Shown: positions 39,261 through 50,000 of the stretch, one piece after another | Layout: each line of letters opens with the position of its first letter | Numbering within the stretch: position 1 is the first letter of the stretch | Source of the DNA: Steinernema hermaphroditum | Lineage: Eukaryota; Nematoda; Chromadorea; Rhabditida; Steinernematidae | Direction of reading: 5' to 3' | Assembly: GCA_030435675.1 (NCBI GenBank) | Contig: CM059625.1 | Location: forward strand, 7,936,001 to 8,000,000 | DNA length: 64,000 bases | The notes under the pieces: generated by a model | Told to the model about the DNA's origin: nothing | Databases searched by the model: none | What the model saw: only the letters and a program-made list of their open reading frames with translations | Made by a program: the position numbers and the translations under genes

Positions 39261-40198
39261 ATGAAATCAAAGAAGAAGGTATTTTCTAATCAGTTCATGT
39301 GATTCTAATTAGTGTACTACATCAGGCTAACGACGAAGGAAGTAAGAAGCAAGGGCTCACCGGTGTCTTTCGCACGATTCAGAAAAAGGCGAATAACATT
39401 TTGCCGTCGTGGATTATTCGTCGCCCCATTATGAAGACGTCCTCCCAATTAAGTCTGCGTTCTCGCAAGAACCCTAAGGGCCAGCTTTTCAAATCAGTTT
39501 CCTCAAGCGATCAAACGACAACGGCAATTGCCTTGTCAAATTTACTTCTCGCTGAAGGAGGCGCATCTGTGCCACTTGCCGTGGTTAAATGCATAGAAGC
39601 GGTTGAGCTAAACGGATTGCAGGAACGAGGTATATATCGTGCTCCTGGGAACTACGCGAAAGCCAATCGCGTCCTCCGCCTGATCGCCAACAACGACGTT
39701 CCAAATTTAAAGGAAGAACCAGCGGCAATGGTCGCAACGCTGTTAAAAAAATTGCTGCGCACCTTGAGCGACCCTCTCGTTCCAAAGTCGTTCACTGACG
39801 AACACGACCTAAACGATCCCGACGCGGTAAATTCGTTCTTCCGAATTTTGGCCATGCAACCAGCCGTTCACCGGCACACGCTTGCCGCAATCATAATGCA
39901 TTTTAAAAAAGTATGTTCTAGTAATTGTCTGATCGTTATTATAATTTGTCTTCACTTATAGGTAATTGCCAATGAAAAAATAAACTCAATGACCGCCGCC
40001 AACTTGAGCATTTGTGCTGCACACTCATTTTTCGATCCGGCAATCAGGAACCTACTGAATGTAAGTGAGGAACTGAAAGTGCGCACCGACTTCTTCACTC
40101 AGTTATTAGATCTACCAACCGTAAGTTTCGGTTTCGACTGCACAAACCTAATCTTACCTATTTAGAGCAGCTGGGAGGAGATTCTCCAGCGTAACTGA
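39261..40198 (+). CDS. Short RhoGAP-domain protein (RACGAP1/CYK-4-like GAP)
   Basis: GTPase-activating protein domain for Rho-family GTPases. Exons 39261-39278, 39326-39910, 39962-40120 and 40166-40198 join in phase to 264 residues. A basic N-terminus (MKSKKK) leads to the RhoGAP fold: arginine finger ERGIYRAPGNYAK, the second helix TLLKKLLRTLSDPLVPKSF, and AANLSICAAHSFF where the conserved Asn helix lies. The end LLDLPTSSWEEIL resembles the RACGAP1/CYK-4 group. Only the GAP domain is present; no coiled coil or C1 domain precedes it, so it may be a truncated paralog. It lies inside the pseudogene-rich block, but its frame and splice sites are intact and the catalytic Arg is present. Confidence 0.7.
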
Positions 40199-40460
40199 AA
40201 CTGCCCAGTGAAGCCCTCGAATCCCCGCCATTAAGTTATCTAATATGATGTATTGTCTGTGTAATATTAGTAATATGTAATTCGTTAAATGGTATTAAGC
40301 GAACACAAGCGAATGTCTGAACCTGAGAATCTCTGCCGGTAGCGGCTAATAAGTTCTTCGATGATTCTTATGATCACTTTGACACAATCGCGTCAATGTG
40401 ATCAAAATAAAAAAACTTGCATTGTGCAGAAATAGTCGGCGGCAGGCAAAGTACAGGCTC

Positions 40461-40538
40461 GTTCATACTCAGTGCTGCCGGCAACGGTGACCGTGACGGT
40501 GATCTAGTATGAACACGTTGGTGACCGTCACGGTGACC
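40461..40538. repeat. Nested short inverted repeats
   Basis: GTTCATACT (40461-40469) is inverted as AGTATGAAC (40506-40514). Next to it, two near-copies of the quasi-palindrome GGTGACCGT(G/C)ACGGTGA(T/C)C lie at 40486-40504 and 40520-40538. This density of symmetry suggests a remnant of a foldback or mobile element next to the hairpin at 40616-40690. Confidence 0.55.
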
Positions 40539-40615
40539 TGACTTGGAGAAGTCGTCTGTTCAGAGTAGCTCGGACCAAAATTCGTATGTTCGGACCAGAT
40601 CGGTCCCACGACGAC

Positions 40616-40690
40616 CAAATATTAGGAAATGTCATAGGTTCGGCTGAATCAGGTCGCGCTAGCCGAACCTACAACGTTTCCTAATATTTG
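40616..40690. repeat. Perfect-length 30-nt hairpin (inverted repeat)
   Basis: Left arm 40616-40645 (CAAATATTAGGAAATGTCAT...) pairs with right arm 40661-40690 with only about three mismatches over 30 nt, around a 15-nt loop. Arms of this length and quality fit the core of a MITE/foldback element or a small-RNA hairpin. No flanking target-site duplication is obvious. Confidence 0.75.
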
Positions 40691-40798
40691 AAAAAAAATT
40701 GACATAGATCCCATCCGTCGTTTATAGCAGCTAAAACACAGGGAAACTCCACTTATCACATACCCATACTAAATAATTCTCTCAAATACCACATCACT

Positions 40799-41900
40799 TT
40801 AGACCGAAGAAGTCCGCAGGAGTGATTCTGCCGCAAACCCTGGAGTGACTTCTCCGCGCCTGATTTCCTTCTCCATTTGGGGTGCCTTCCAAATGATCAT
40901 CGGATGGCGTTGGAATAAATTCATAATCTCATAGCGAAAATGATTCCACATCCAAGTAGTCATTTGCACGTTTCGCTTCGAAATTAGGTGACCAGTAGCA
41001 GCTGACTTTTCCCAAAACTTGTACATCGTGTTACATACTTCTGTTATCGTATCGGGCTTATAGATGGAAGCACGCATGACCTAAATTTGGAATTAATGTT
41101 GAGCACTTGGAAAACATTTGACAACCTTTGGTCTCCAAAAATCTGATTTCGGTCTCATCAATTTTAATGCGGAGATATATTCCGCGGCAGTGAGCTTTGC
41201 TTTTGACTCGAGCTCGCTATCACTCTTTGTCACGATTAGCAAATCGCTTTGTTCCATAATGCCGCGCTTGACTCCCTAAAGACATTATTAAATCAACCAA
41301 AAAGGAGATAGTGGAAACGAGAGTTACCTGAAGTTCATCACCATGAGCAGGCGAAAGGAGTAAACAAAACATATCGCACATGTCATTGACGCTTACTTCA
41401 GATTGTTCAACTCCTTGTCCAATAGTGATCCTCCAGTTGTAGCTGAACTAGGATCGACGGTTAAAACAGCAACTTTCTTGCCCTGATTAACTGTCAGCTC
41501 GCGACCTAAAGCTCCGATAAAGGAAGACTTGCCAACTCCAGGGTTCCCCGAAATTCCTAAAAGGAACTACGTTCATGTAGCACATATGGAAGAACGAATC
41601 AGTTCGAAAGATAAGTGAGTTCGGACCGTGTTTCTGGTTTCGCTTGCGCTCCTCAGTCAGTATCTCCGATAGAAGATAATTTCCATGCGACTAATGTTAT
41701 TCCAGCGGCCAGAGCGGCTCTGGATCCAGACAGGATCTCATTCTTGAGACACTGCACTTCAGGATCATCGCGATTAACCGAATCATCAAAATGCACCCTG
41801 CTGTAAGCAGCTAAGGCTGTATCGTCGAAAGGAGTGGAAGCTGTTTTGATAACTCCATCAGTCTGCTGTTTCATCGATTTCGTCAAGGTTTCGATTGTCT
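40799..41900 (-). pseudogene. MMAA (methylmalonic aciduria type A GTPase) pseudogene
   Basis: Degraded copy of the MeaB/MMAA GTPase that loads and protects methylmalonyl-CoA mutase. Order on the minus strand: ILSGSRAALAAGITLV (41700-41750), a frame jump to EILTEERKRNQKH (about 41625-41665), an intron, then the P-loop [12 protein letters not shown] (near 41530), [17 protein letters not shown], then a jump into [68 protein letters not shown] and a C-terminus ending at 40799. About 50 codons between GGSLL and GVEQ, including the switch regions, are missing. About 15 are missing after ITLV, and the 5' exons are absent. Short deletions with frame shifts make it non-functional. Confidence 0.8.
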
Positions 41901-42450
41901 GAATTATCAGTTATATACAAAAAGAATATACATATGCTAATAAACCTCGTTCCCTTAACGATCTGTGTTCTTTATTCCCAACAATCAAGTGAAATTAGGA
42001 ACCTAGAGTAGAGTAGACTCTTACTGTTATATGAGAGACATTCCCATTCAAGGAATTGGCATCGCTAAGGAAACGGCGGTTAAAACACACCTCCATTCAA
42101 AAACACACCTCCATTACTTGCGTCACATAAAGCCTTCTCATGACTCCGGAACATATCTGGTCACTGAGCACCAGGCACCAGGCGAAGCATCTGGAGCCTT
42201 CAGACCTAAATATATTTTAAAACAACGAATAAACATAAAAAAGTTAAGTAAACAAGGAACCGTTGCTAAACAAGTAGAACTTTACTTTTCAATGCTTTAA
42301 GAACGCCTAATACAAGAACTAGTTGGTAACAATTGGATAAGGGTGCGAAGGATAAAATACAATCATATGAGCGGAGGAACTCTCGGCACGGCGAGCTTGA
42401 AATTGCTGTGCTTTTGGGAGGTAGCGCTTTCTATGTTCGCATGTTGGTGA
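41901..42450. other. Spacer with a short tandem repeat
   Basis: No supported gene. Two copies of AAAACACACCTCCATT lie in tandem at about 42082-42115. The open frame 42031-42300 is lysine-rich and has no domain. Confidence 0.45.
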
Positions 42451-43391
42451 TGACCGCTTCGCTGCGTTTGCTTTCGGTTTTGTTTGAATTCATTAATGGT
42501 TGTGTGATCTTGTTATTTTACCGAAGCGTGTATTTGATGAAGAGCTGCGGTCAGTTGCTCATGGAAAGAGTATCCATGGCATGTTTACATGTGTGATTTT
42601 TAATTTTTGCCTATTTGATCGGGTGACATGTGTGTCGTGTCTTTCAACCGTACAAAGCGCGCCTTAATATTGTCCTCTGAATTCTTGTTTTGCAGGATGG
42701 GACACGACGACGAATCCCTGAAGCCGACGTACAAAACCCAGCGTCCCATCTGGGTTGGTCTCTGGAGCGGCCGGGAATAGTATGTCGAATCCATTTCCTT
42801 GAATATTCTATGATAGTGTTGTTTCAGCAAGGGCCGTAAGGAATTTTGGACCGAGCCCGGTATGAAGGATGAACTGGTACAGGATAGTAAGCTTCGTCTT
42901 CTTCGATCGAGATTCCGCGAAGAGGATCCCGACTGGTAGTGCTCCGGCTAGTAATCGTCAATGCAATGTTCTGTTCTAGGATCGATCCTAAGGTTCCTGA
43001 CGGAACGTCTTTGGCTGGTCCCCTTGGACTCGATTCCAAGAAGTACAAGAACATCACGATTAAAGGTGATCAAGCTGGCTCCCTTGAGGAGTTCCAAGAT
43101 AACGTATGCGCAACACTTGATTATATCGCATTATTCACTCTTCTTCACAGGTGTACCGCAATTCTCATCATTACAAGGACATTATTTCGAAGTTCAACAT
43201 CAGCAAGGAGCATCCTGGTCTGAGAGTGAGCCCTGTGCTTAACGATCTTATGCAAACGCCAAAGGACATGATTGGGCGTACTTTCGGATTTACCTCTTGG
43301 TACCACCTCGGCCCACGTTTCTTCGATAAGCCTTTGAATGAAGGCACATTTGAGAAGGGTTTGGCCTGTGCTAAGTATGCTGGACTACTCA
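42451..43391 (+). repeat. Segmental duplication, intact copy
   Basis: Direct repeat of 37373-38280, roughly 0.9 kb, covering upstream flank plus exons 1-4 of the NDUFA11-like gene. Differences are few (single bases, a 5-bp deletion and a 40-bp deletion, both in the upstream copy). This copy continues into exons 5-6 and is the functional one. Confidence 0.9.
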
Positions 43392-43909
43392 GTAAGTGTT
43401 ATCTTATTGTGTGCTTCCACTATGATCCTTTTCAGTGATTCCGTACACGGCGTTTGAAATTCGCGCTTACAACACCGTGTCGGTTGACGATTTCCGCCCT
43501 CGCACATTCTTCAAACGTTACCTTCAAGTGGCTCGCATTCCTGTAACTGTTGCATTTGCCTGGGGCTCAACTTTAAGTTTTGCTGCAAACTTGCGCCATA
43601 AGGATGACTTCTACAACCATTACTTTGCCAGTGCTGCCGTCGGCACTGTGGTCGCTACAATGAGTGAGTTTACACTTTTCCATGATTAACTTACTGTGAT
43701 TCTCTTTTGCAGAAGATAATATTGCCTTAGGAGTTACGACGGCCTTTGTTTCAACCATTCTTGGACTTGTTTGGCAGTACAGTCGCATTTCTGACACTGG
43801 CTTGCAGAATATGGTTGGTAACCAGGCTGTTGGCGGAACTTGGGGTGGTCCATTTGTGCACAAGTTCCTGCGCCAAGGTGATGTAGACGTCCCAACTTCG
43901 CGTTATTAG
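42697..43909 (+). CDS. NDUFA11-like complex I subunit (Tim17 fold) with N-terminal extension
   Basis: Accessory membrane subunit of mitochondrial complex I. Exons 42697-42779, 42828-42935, 42980-43103, 43151-43391, 43436-43663 and 43713-43909 join in phase to 326 residues. The C-terminal half is the NDUFA11/B14.7 Tim17-like region of hydrophobic helices (VARIPVTVAFAWGSTLSFAA, GLLMIPYTAFEIRA, ALGVTTAFVSTILGLVWQYS). The N-terminal half (from MGHDDESLKPTYKTQRP) is a polar extension that makes it over twice the length of the vertebrate protein, so subunit identity is inferred from the C-terminus. TTGCAG stands one base before the ATG, as for trans-splicing. A broken copy lies 5.1 kb upstream. Confidence 0.7.
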
Positions 43910-44202
43910 GAATTGACTGTCGATTGCGTTATGACTGGTGTTATGTAACGCAGGCGTGATTAGTGTGTCGTAAATAAATGTTCATTCTAAGGAGGCATTT
44001 CTGTAAAAGTGTTTACCGGAGGGGGTGCAGGGACGGGGTTTATGAGTTTCATGTACGCTTGTTTTCGAACTAAACGTATGCGCGGAGAACGAAGAACGTT
44101 CAGTTGTGGCCTCAAGGGGGCACTGCTATCTCCTTGGCAACAGAGGATATTCGGTTCGGCTTTGTTGTGCGGTCGCTGTGGTTAGTGAGGAGTGAATGTG
44201 CG

Positions 44203-46068
44203 ATGCGGGGCTCCGGCACCTCGCTCTTGTTTCTGTTTTTTTTCTTTTCCCAACAGTATGATGGCACTCGCAGTGGATATATGCCCAATTGTATCTATAG
44301 GACAAATCACACAGGTGAGTTCAGTCTGCATGCGTTTCTCTTATGACGTATTGAAGATCTTGGGAGAATGCTGGGAGGAAAACAGTATACTATGGAGCAT
44401 TGTGTCTACTACTACCTGGTTGATAAGGAACAGAGGAAAAGTGGCGACGGGGCTCGTCTCTTTCTGCAGCCGCCGCCTTCCGAGGATGTCCTTAACATCT
44501 CCGTTGATGATGTTGCCATTAACCAAGTAGAGCTGGTAAGCAAAACGTGGCGGCGCGTCTCGCACTGTACCTTATGGGCGCACCGTTGCTAAGTAGCGAT
44601 GTTAGGTATCGATGAGAAAAGCTGTTCACACGTATAATAGGCGAATACTGACACATTTGCATTGTAGCTACCAGGGACTTCAGCGCACTTCAATGTTTAT
44701 GGCGACATTTTTATCGTACGTTTTCGATTAGCTGAGAAAGAAGAAGCAAATTGAGTTTTAAGACATGGCATGATGAACGACTTTCCTGGGAGGACAGCGC
44801 GCAGTTCGATAAGGACCTCGAATTGCACGAGCCACAACACATCTGGACTCCGAAGTTCACAGACAATGGGTACGTTCGAACGGAGTTTCGTTGGAAATTT
44901 ACTTGCGGTTAAGTCTGTGCACTGTCGGGTGCATGTCAAGCATAACACGTGTGAAGATCACCTCGGACGGCGTGGTTACCGCACAGGTTACATTCAAGTT
45001 TGCTCCTTTATGCACCATAGACTACTATCGGTATGAATGTCGTTCAGTCAAAGAGACGGCTCCATTTTCAGTTACCCGGAAGAGACGAATGACTGTTGCA
45101 TATATATATTCCCCGCTGAAAATGATGAGCCTGTACAATATATCATACGCGCTCCCCAAAAACAGAGTGTGGACAAGGTTGCGATGAAGAAGGTGGAAAC
45201 TGATCATATGATACTGATAACACGTGACTCCTCAGCTTGGAATGTGGAGGTAAGTTGTGAAGACATCCGGAACAGTGTCGTTATTGATCCTCTTGGCGCC
45301 TAACGAGGCATGCGTAAATTATTAGACATGTATGTAGATGTCGAAAGCTCCCTCATGTGTTTTGTTTATGGCACAAAGCAACATCACATGCGTCAGCATA
45401 AAATTTGCAGGATCGTACAATCAAGGTGATCGACGTCAAGCGTTTTGAAGTCCTTCAACTTTGTGTCCACGCGGTGAAGAAGATGTCCACTCTGCGCATG
45501 GCCTTGAGAGTCCCAGTTACAATCGCCACCATGCTTATGCTGGTATCGCCATTGTTTGGCGATTTGAAGATTCAGTCTTACGTCAAGCTGGTTACGCTCT
45601 GCCTGCAGACAATGTGCTTTCTCTTTCTATGCTCCATTGCTCCGGAAAATGGGTTCGGTGGGATAAAACCGAAAATCTGTAAGTACTTACATCACTGACC
45701 GTCCGACATGCCCGGACATTTCAGACACCTTCTACGAGTTTCTCTTCGTGCTCAGTCTAGTGAGTGTGTTCATCACAGTCTTGGCGCTGGCCTTAAGCCG
45801 TGTTCGCCGAACCGTACCTCCTATGCACGGACTATATTTAACAGCTAAGATGGTCAATCGTTTCGTCTGCTGCATCGAACCCGAAGACAGCAATTCCTAC
45901 GAGCGTCAGTTCGACGAGCTTCCGGACAGCGTCGGACGTCCTCCAGTCCCACCACCAGAGCGTGACTACACAACCGAATGGCGTCATATTTTCATCGCTG
46001 GAAACAATCTTTTCTCCGGCCTCTCCTTCACCATCTTCGTTCTTGTTACAATCTTTGACATACTCTAA
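44203..46068 (+). CDS. Cys-loop ligand-gated ion channel subunit
   Basis: Pentameric ligand-gated channel subunit, nematode-type divergent lgc. Exons: 44203-44314 (signal peptide LLFLFFFFS), 44357-44535, one from 44668, then segments to 45249, 45411-45678 and 45725-46068. The extracellular domain shows DERLSW (the W-D-(P/E)RL strand), HIWTPKF (the WxPD position) and a perfect Cys-loop C-x13-C (CTIDYYRYPEETNDC). TM1 (RVPVTIATMLMLVS) and TM2 (VKLVTLCLQTMCFLFLC) are followed by TM3 (FLFVLSLVSVFITVLALAL), an intracellular loop and TM4 (SGLSFTIFVLVTIFDIL). The reading frame is discontinuous around 44715-44760: an open frame ends one base out of phase with the DERLSW frame. TM2 lacks the usual charged rings, so ion selectivity cannot be read. 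Confidence 0.82.
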
Positions 46069-47059
46069 CTTCTTCTTATGCTCGTTTAAGTACCCTCTCT
46101 ATGTATTTGTAAGTTTATATTTGGGTTCCTTGTTGGTATAAATGTTTGTGAGGGTGTTCAACCCCCGAACCACGGACTCATCTCTCCGTAGTAGATGCGA
46201 ACTCAGAAGCCTCCTCAAACGCCCCGAGAAGAAGAAGTTCGACCGCCATTTAGTGTCGCCGATTCCCAGATTGTCGGAGTGTCGCCGATTCCCAGATGCC
46301 CCGTGAAGCGCGCCGTCTCCCACCGGTTCGACGTCAACGCCGTGCCAGGAATGAAGCCGTCTACAAGTGATATCCTCTGTTGTCTATTAATCGGTGTCAT
46401 GCAAGACGTAACGCTTTTGATTCATGAAGTAAAATCGCGAAATCGTCAAATCGTGAAATCGTGAAATCGAGGGTGTTCTGCCTAACGAGGCCTTGTACAC
46501 CGACGAGTACTGCAACAATTCTCTCAAAGACGTTCCTGTACCACCGAGGTCAGCATGTTCCAAGATCAGCCACAGTGACAGTAGACTCGATCGATGGCGC
46601 GCATCGGATGGATTTTCACGTTATTTGTTAATTAGTGGCAATCTTGAGGCGGAGAGCAGATATGTGAACATATATATTTATCGTATAAACATATCTCGTT
46701 AGGGCAGATCATACATTACAGGTCGAATCGAAGGCGTCGTAAACCGGGGGATGTAACATTAGTGATCGGTAGAAATGTAAAGACTACTGGAAGAGAAGAG
46801 TTTTCGAAATAAAAGGTACGATTTATGTACAGTCGAAGAAAGAGAAATGACAAAGTAGCATAGGAAAGTTCAGTATGTGGAGCTACGGTTCAAAGGACAC
46901 CTGCGACTCTTTGCGAAGTAAGTGTTGGGAGGGGCAGAATGACGAAGGAGATAATACTCTGAACAAATTAACGAGCAAAATGTACGGTCGCTGGATGCAC
47001 CCCGCACAGGACACGTATTTGTCGGATAAAGGGTTATTTTTGTGCTGCACAAGGCTGAG
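46069..47059. other. Convergent intergenic region with short tandem repeats
   Basis: 3' flanks of the Cys-loop channel (+) and the SLC4A11-like gene (-). Two copies of GTGTCGCCGATTCCCAGA lie 26 bp apart (about 46253-46296). An AAATCGTG-type 8-mer repeat occupies about 46432-46469. No gene supported. Confidence 0.55.
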
Positions 47060-50000
47060 CTAGTGACGACCGTCGAGAGCGTCCAAGTATTTGTAGTCTA
47101 TCAGCCGGGGTATTAGGGTGTGCCTAAAGGAGATTAGACTGAGTAAGGCGGCTGACGCCGTGGTGAACTACCTGATTGGAATGAAGAAAAAGCAGACTAT
47201 TGGGAATACCATTTCTATAAATGGGTAAGGACTGAATCCAAACGCACATAACAACATGAGCTGGAACAGCTGACACGCCGTGAACAAATGCACTTTTCGC
47301 TGTGGAACTTTGCGAATGTAGTGAGTCGGTGGGTAGGCTTGCTGCAACATACATATCTACTTATAAAGCAGAGGCAAACAACGGCACCTGTTCGGTTATT
47401 AACAACAGTAACCGTTCAAACATTTCATTCCCCGTTAGTGAAGTGAGCGCCATGTACAAGAATAACCCATGTAGAACGGAAGTTGGGATCCACTGTAACG
47501 GGTACGGTAGCAAAGTAAACGTCGATACGAGGATTAGGATATGTGAAATAAGTGCAGCTAATCTCGTTTCCCTCACATTCATTATTCTGAAAGGGAGAAG
47601 CTAGATTCGTCTGCGACGGCAGCACTTACACTTCGTGCACGTGTCCCTGAGATACTCTTTCTTCGACGTCTGCGAGAGCTCTAAGATGAAGGGGAGAGTG
47701 CGGCAATGCTCCGTGCATCCACGGTAAACCGACGATCGACAAAAACATGTTCAAAATGGCAACAACGAATAGGTCCATGTGGTGCGCATGACCCTTCTTC
47801 AGTCTGCAAAGATGTCTGCGTTGTGCGAGCTGACGTTGTACACTTACTTGTTTTGACTGTTGCTCACAATAGCACTCGTGATATTTTGATCCATGAAGAA
47901 GAGAAAAGACAGGAAGAAACCAAGAAGTACGCAAATACAGTACGCTTGCCACGGTAGCGAAAAAATATTGGGAATTTTGAAGACATCCACCTCAAGTCGC
48001 ATGTCGAACATGTCCTCTAAAAGGTGGCGCTCAAGAGTGCCTCCTCTATAATAGGTAACTTACTGTCGATGTCGCTAAAACAATATGCTCCAGTGAACGA
48101 CATGATAAGAACACTCGCGGGAAGCGCATAATCCGCTAGCCATTCTCGTCGAGACCGTGTCAGGTATGGCGTTTTGCGGAAATTGTAGAGGAACAGTCCC
48201 AACCATAACGTTCCGAACATTAAGGACATGTAGAGGATGGATGTGTCTCTGTGACAAGGGTTCCCGTACGTTGTCTGAAACGGAGTAATGAGCCTCGCAT
48301 CAGCGCCTTTCTACTACTTCATTATATCCGTTCTGAACTGTGTAATTGTTCACGAAATTTGCGAATGTTTGTGACCCGTTTGACCCGCTCATCAAGTCGT
48401 TCAATGTTGACAGCGTCGCGTTTTTGGCATCGAATTTGTCGTCGCAGTTGTGGTAGTTATTGACGAAGCCTACAAACAATGCAATCGACAGATGCTCCTT
48501 AAATTGTTCGTACTGTTGTGCATGGCCCTGAAGCTTTCCACGGCAAATGCGATTGCGATGAACAGCGAGAACATTTCTTCGGCGGATCTAAGATTGGTCC
48601 TATTTCTAAAGAAGGAACTGTTTGTACCTTGTAGCAAGTTTCATGAGACTTGATAGTTCCGTTGCGGCGTAGATTATCAAGAAAACTTGACAAATGAGGC
48701 CAACGCAGGCGTACATTGCAAAAAAGTCATACCCGAATTCTTCCGATATCTTGTATATGACTGAAAAGTAAATGTGTAACTATCATTTCATCAAACCATT
48801 GTTTCACTGTAACATAACGGCCTTCAAAAATGCATGCTAAAGTCAAGCAATCAAAAATTGCACCTTTTATATATATTGCTAGTGGTACTGTAGTGAGCAG
48901 TATGATCATTGGTTGACCTCCAAATATTGCGAAGAAAATTCCTCCAATAGCTTGAGCAACGATGACTTTTCGTACGTCTGAGATGCACGGATTAGTCGTG
49001 AAAGAAAGGGCCAACCTACTTATTCCCCCGTTGGTGTTATCGTCATTTAGAACACCGAACGCGATTGCAGGCAACAGACACGCAAAGTAAAGGAAAACAA
49101 TAGAACTGAACAGCTTCTGCATTGTTCGATGTCCACGTAACCCTGAAGCATGTCCTGGATTTAAAAACTGAACCTTTTGTCCAACAGACCGTCAAGATAA
49201 TCCGAACCGTAGTGTTTCAACCGCCGTTTGAAATCTTCCTTTAATCCACGAAATGGGAACCATCTTCCCGGACCAAACTGTAAATCAGAGAAGTCGAAAA
49301 TGAATTCTCTCGTACGCTCTTACCACTTGCTCTTTTGCTTGACTCAAATGAATTGATGCTTTACGTCCGCGCCACTGGTTCTGGTCAATGGCAAGCTCCT
49401 TGGCGGCAGAAAGTAACGTCGATCTGAATGAAAAGCCAGATGCAACTCTATTTAAAGTCTGTACCTAAATTGGTCGACCGTCTGCGCCATCACTAGTCGT
49501 TGCCGGATGTCCATATCGGCAAATAGTGTCGCGAATGTCCTTGTTGTTTCCAGCGCGGTCTTTGTGCCTTTCTACAATTATTTGCAACTCATTCCCATAA
49601 CTGACAAGTTGGTTGATCAGTTTTCTAAGCATTTCGACAATTTTTTTTGTTTTGAATTGAACTTCTCGTGCCAAATTCAGAAAATACAAACTCTAATGTC
49701 ATCACATCCTGACAACATTGCTATTCGACTTCATATTCTTTGAAATCACTCCTTTTATTCTCAGCGAGTGTGGTTCTGCATCTGTGGTTGTGGCAGCATT
49801 AAATGTTTTCCAATCGGAAATAATTTGCAAATGTTATTTGTCAGCATTTATGGGGTTCGATAGAGGCAACGTCGAACCGCGGGGGTGGCGACTAAAAGTC
49901 TCCCAAAAACGTTTATGTAAGCGACTTATTGGAAATCGACTCTGTTTCCTACTCTGAAAAACTTATGGTCGTGTGGGTCACCGCTAAACTCAGACGAACT

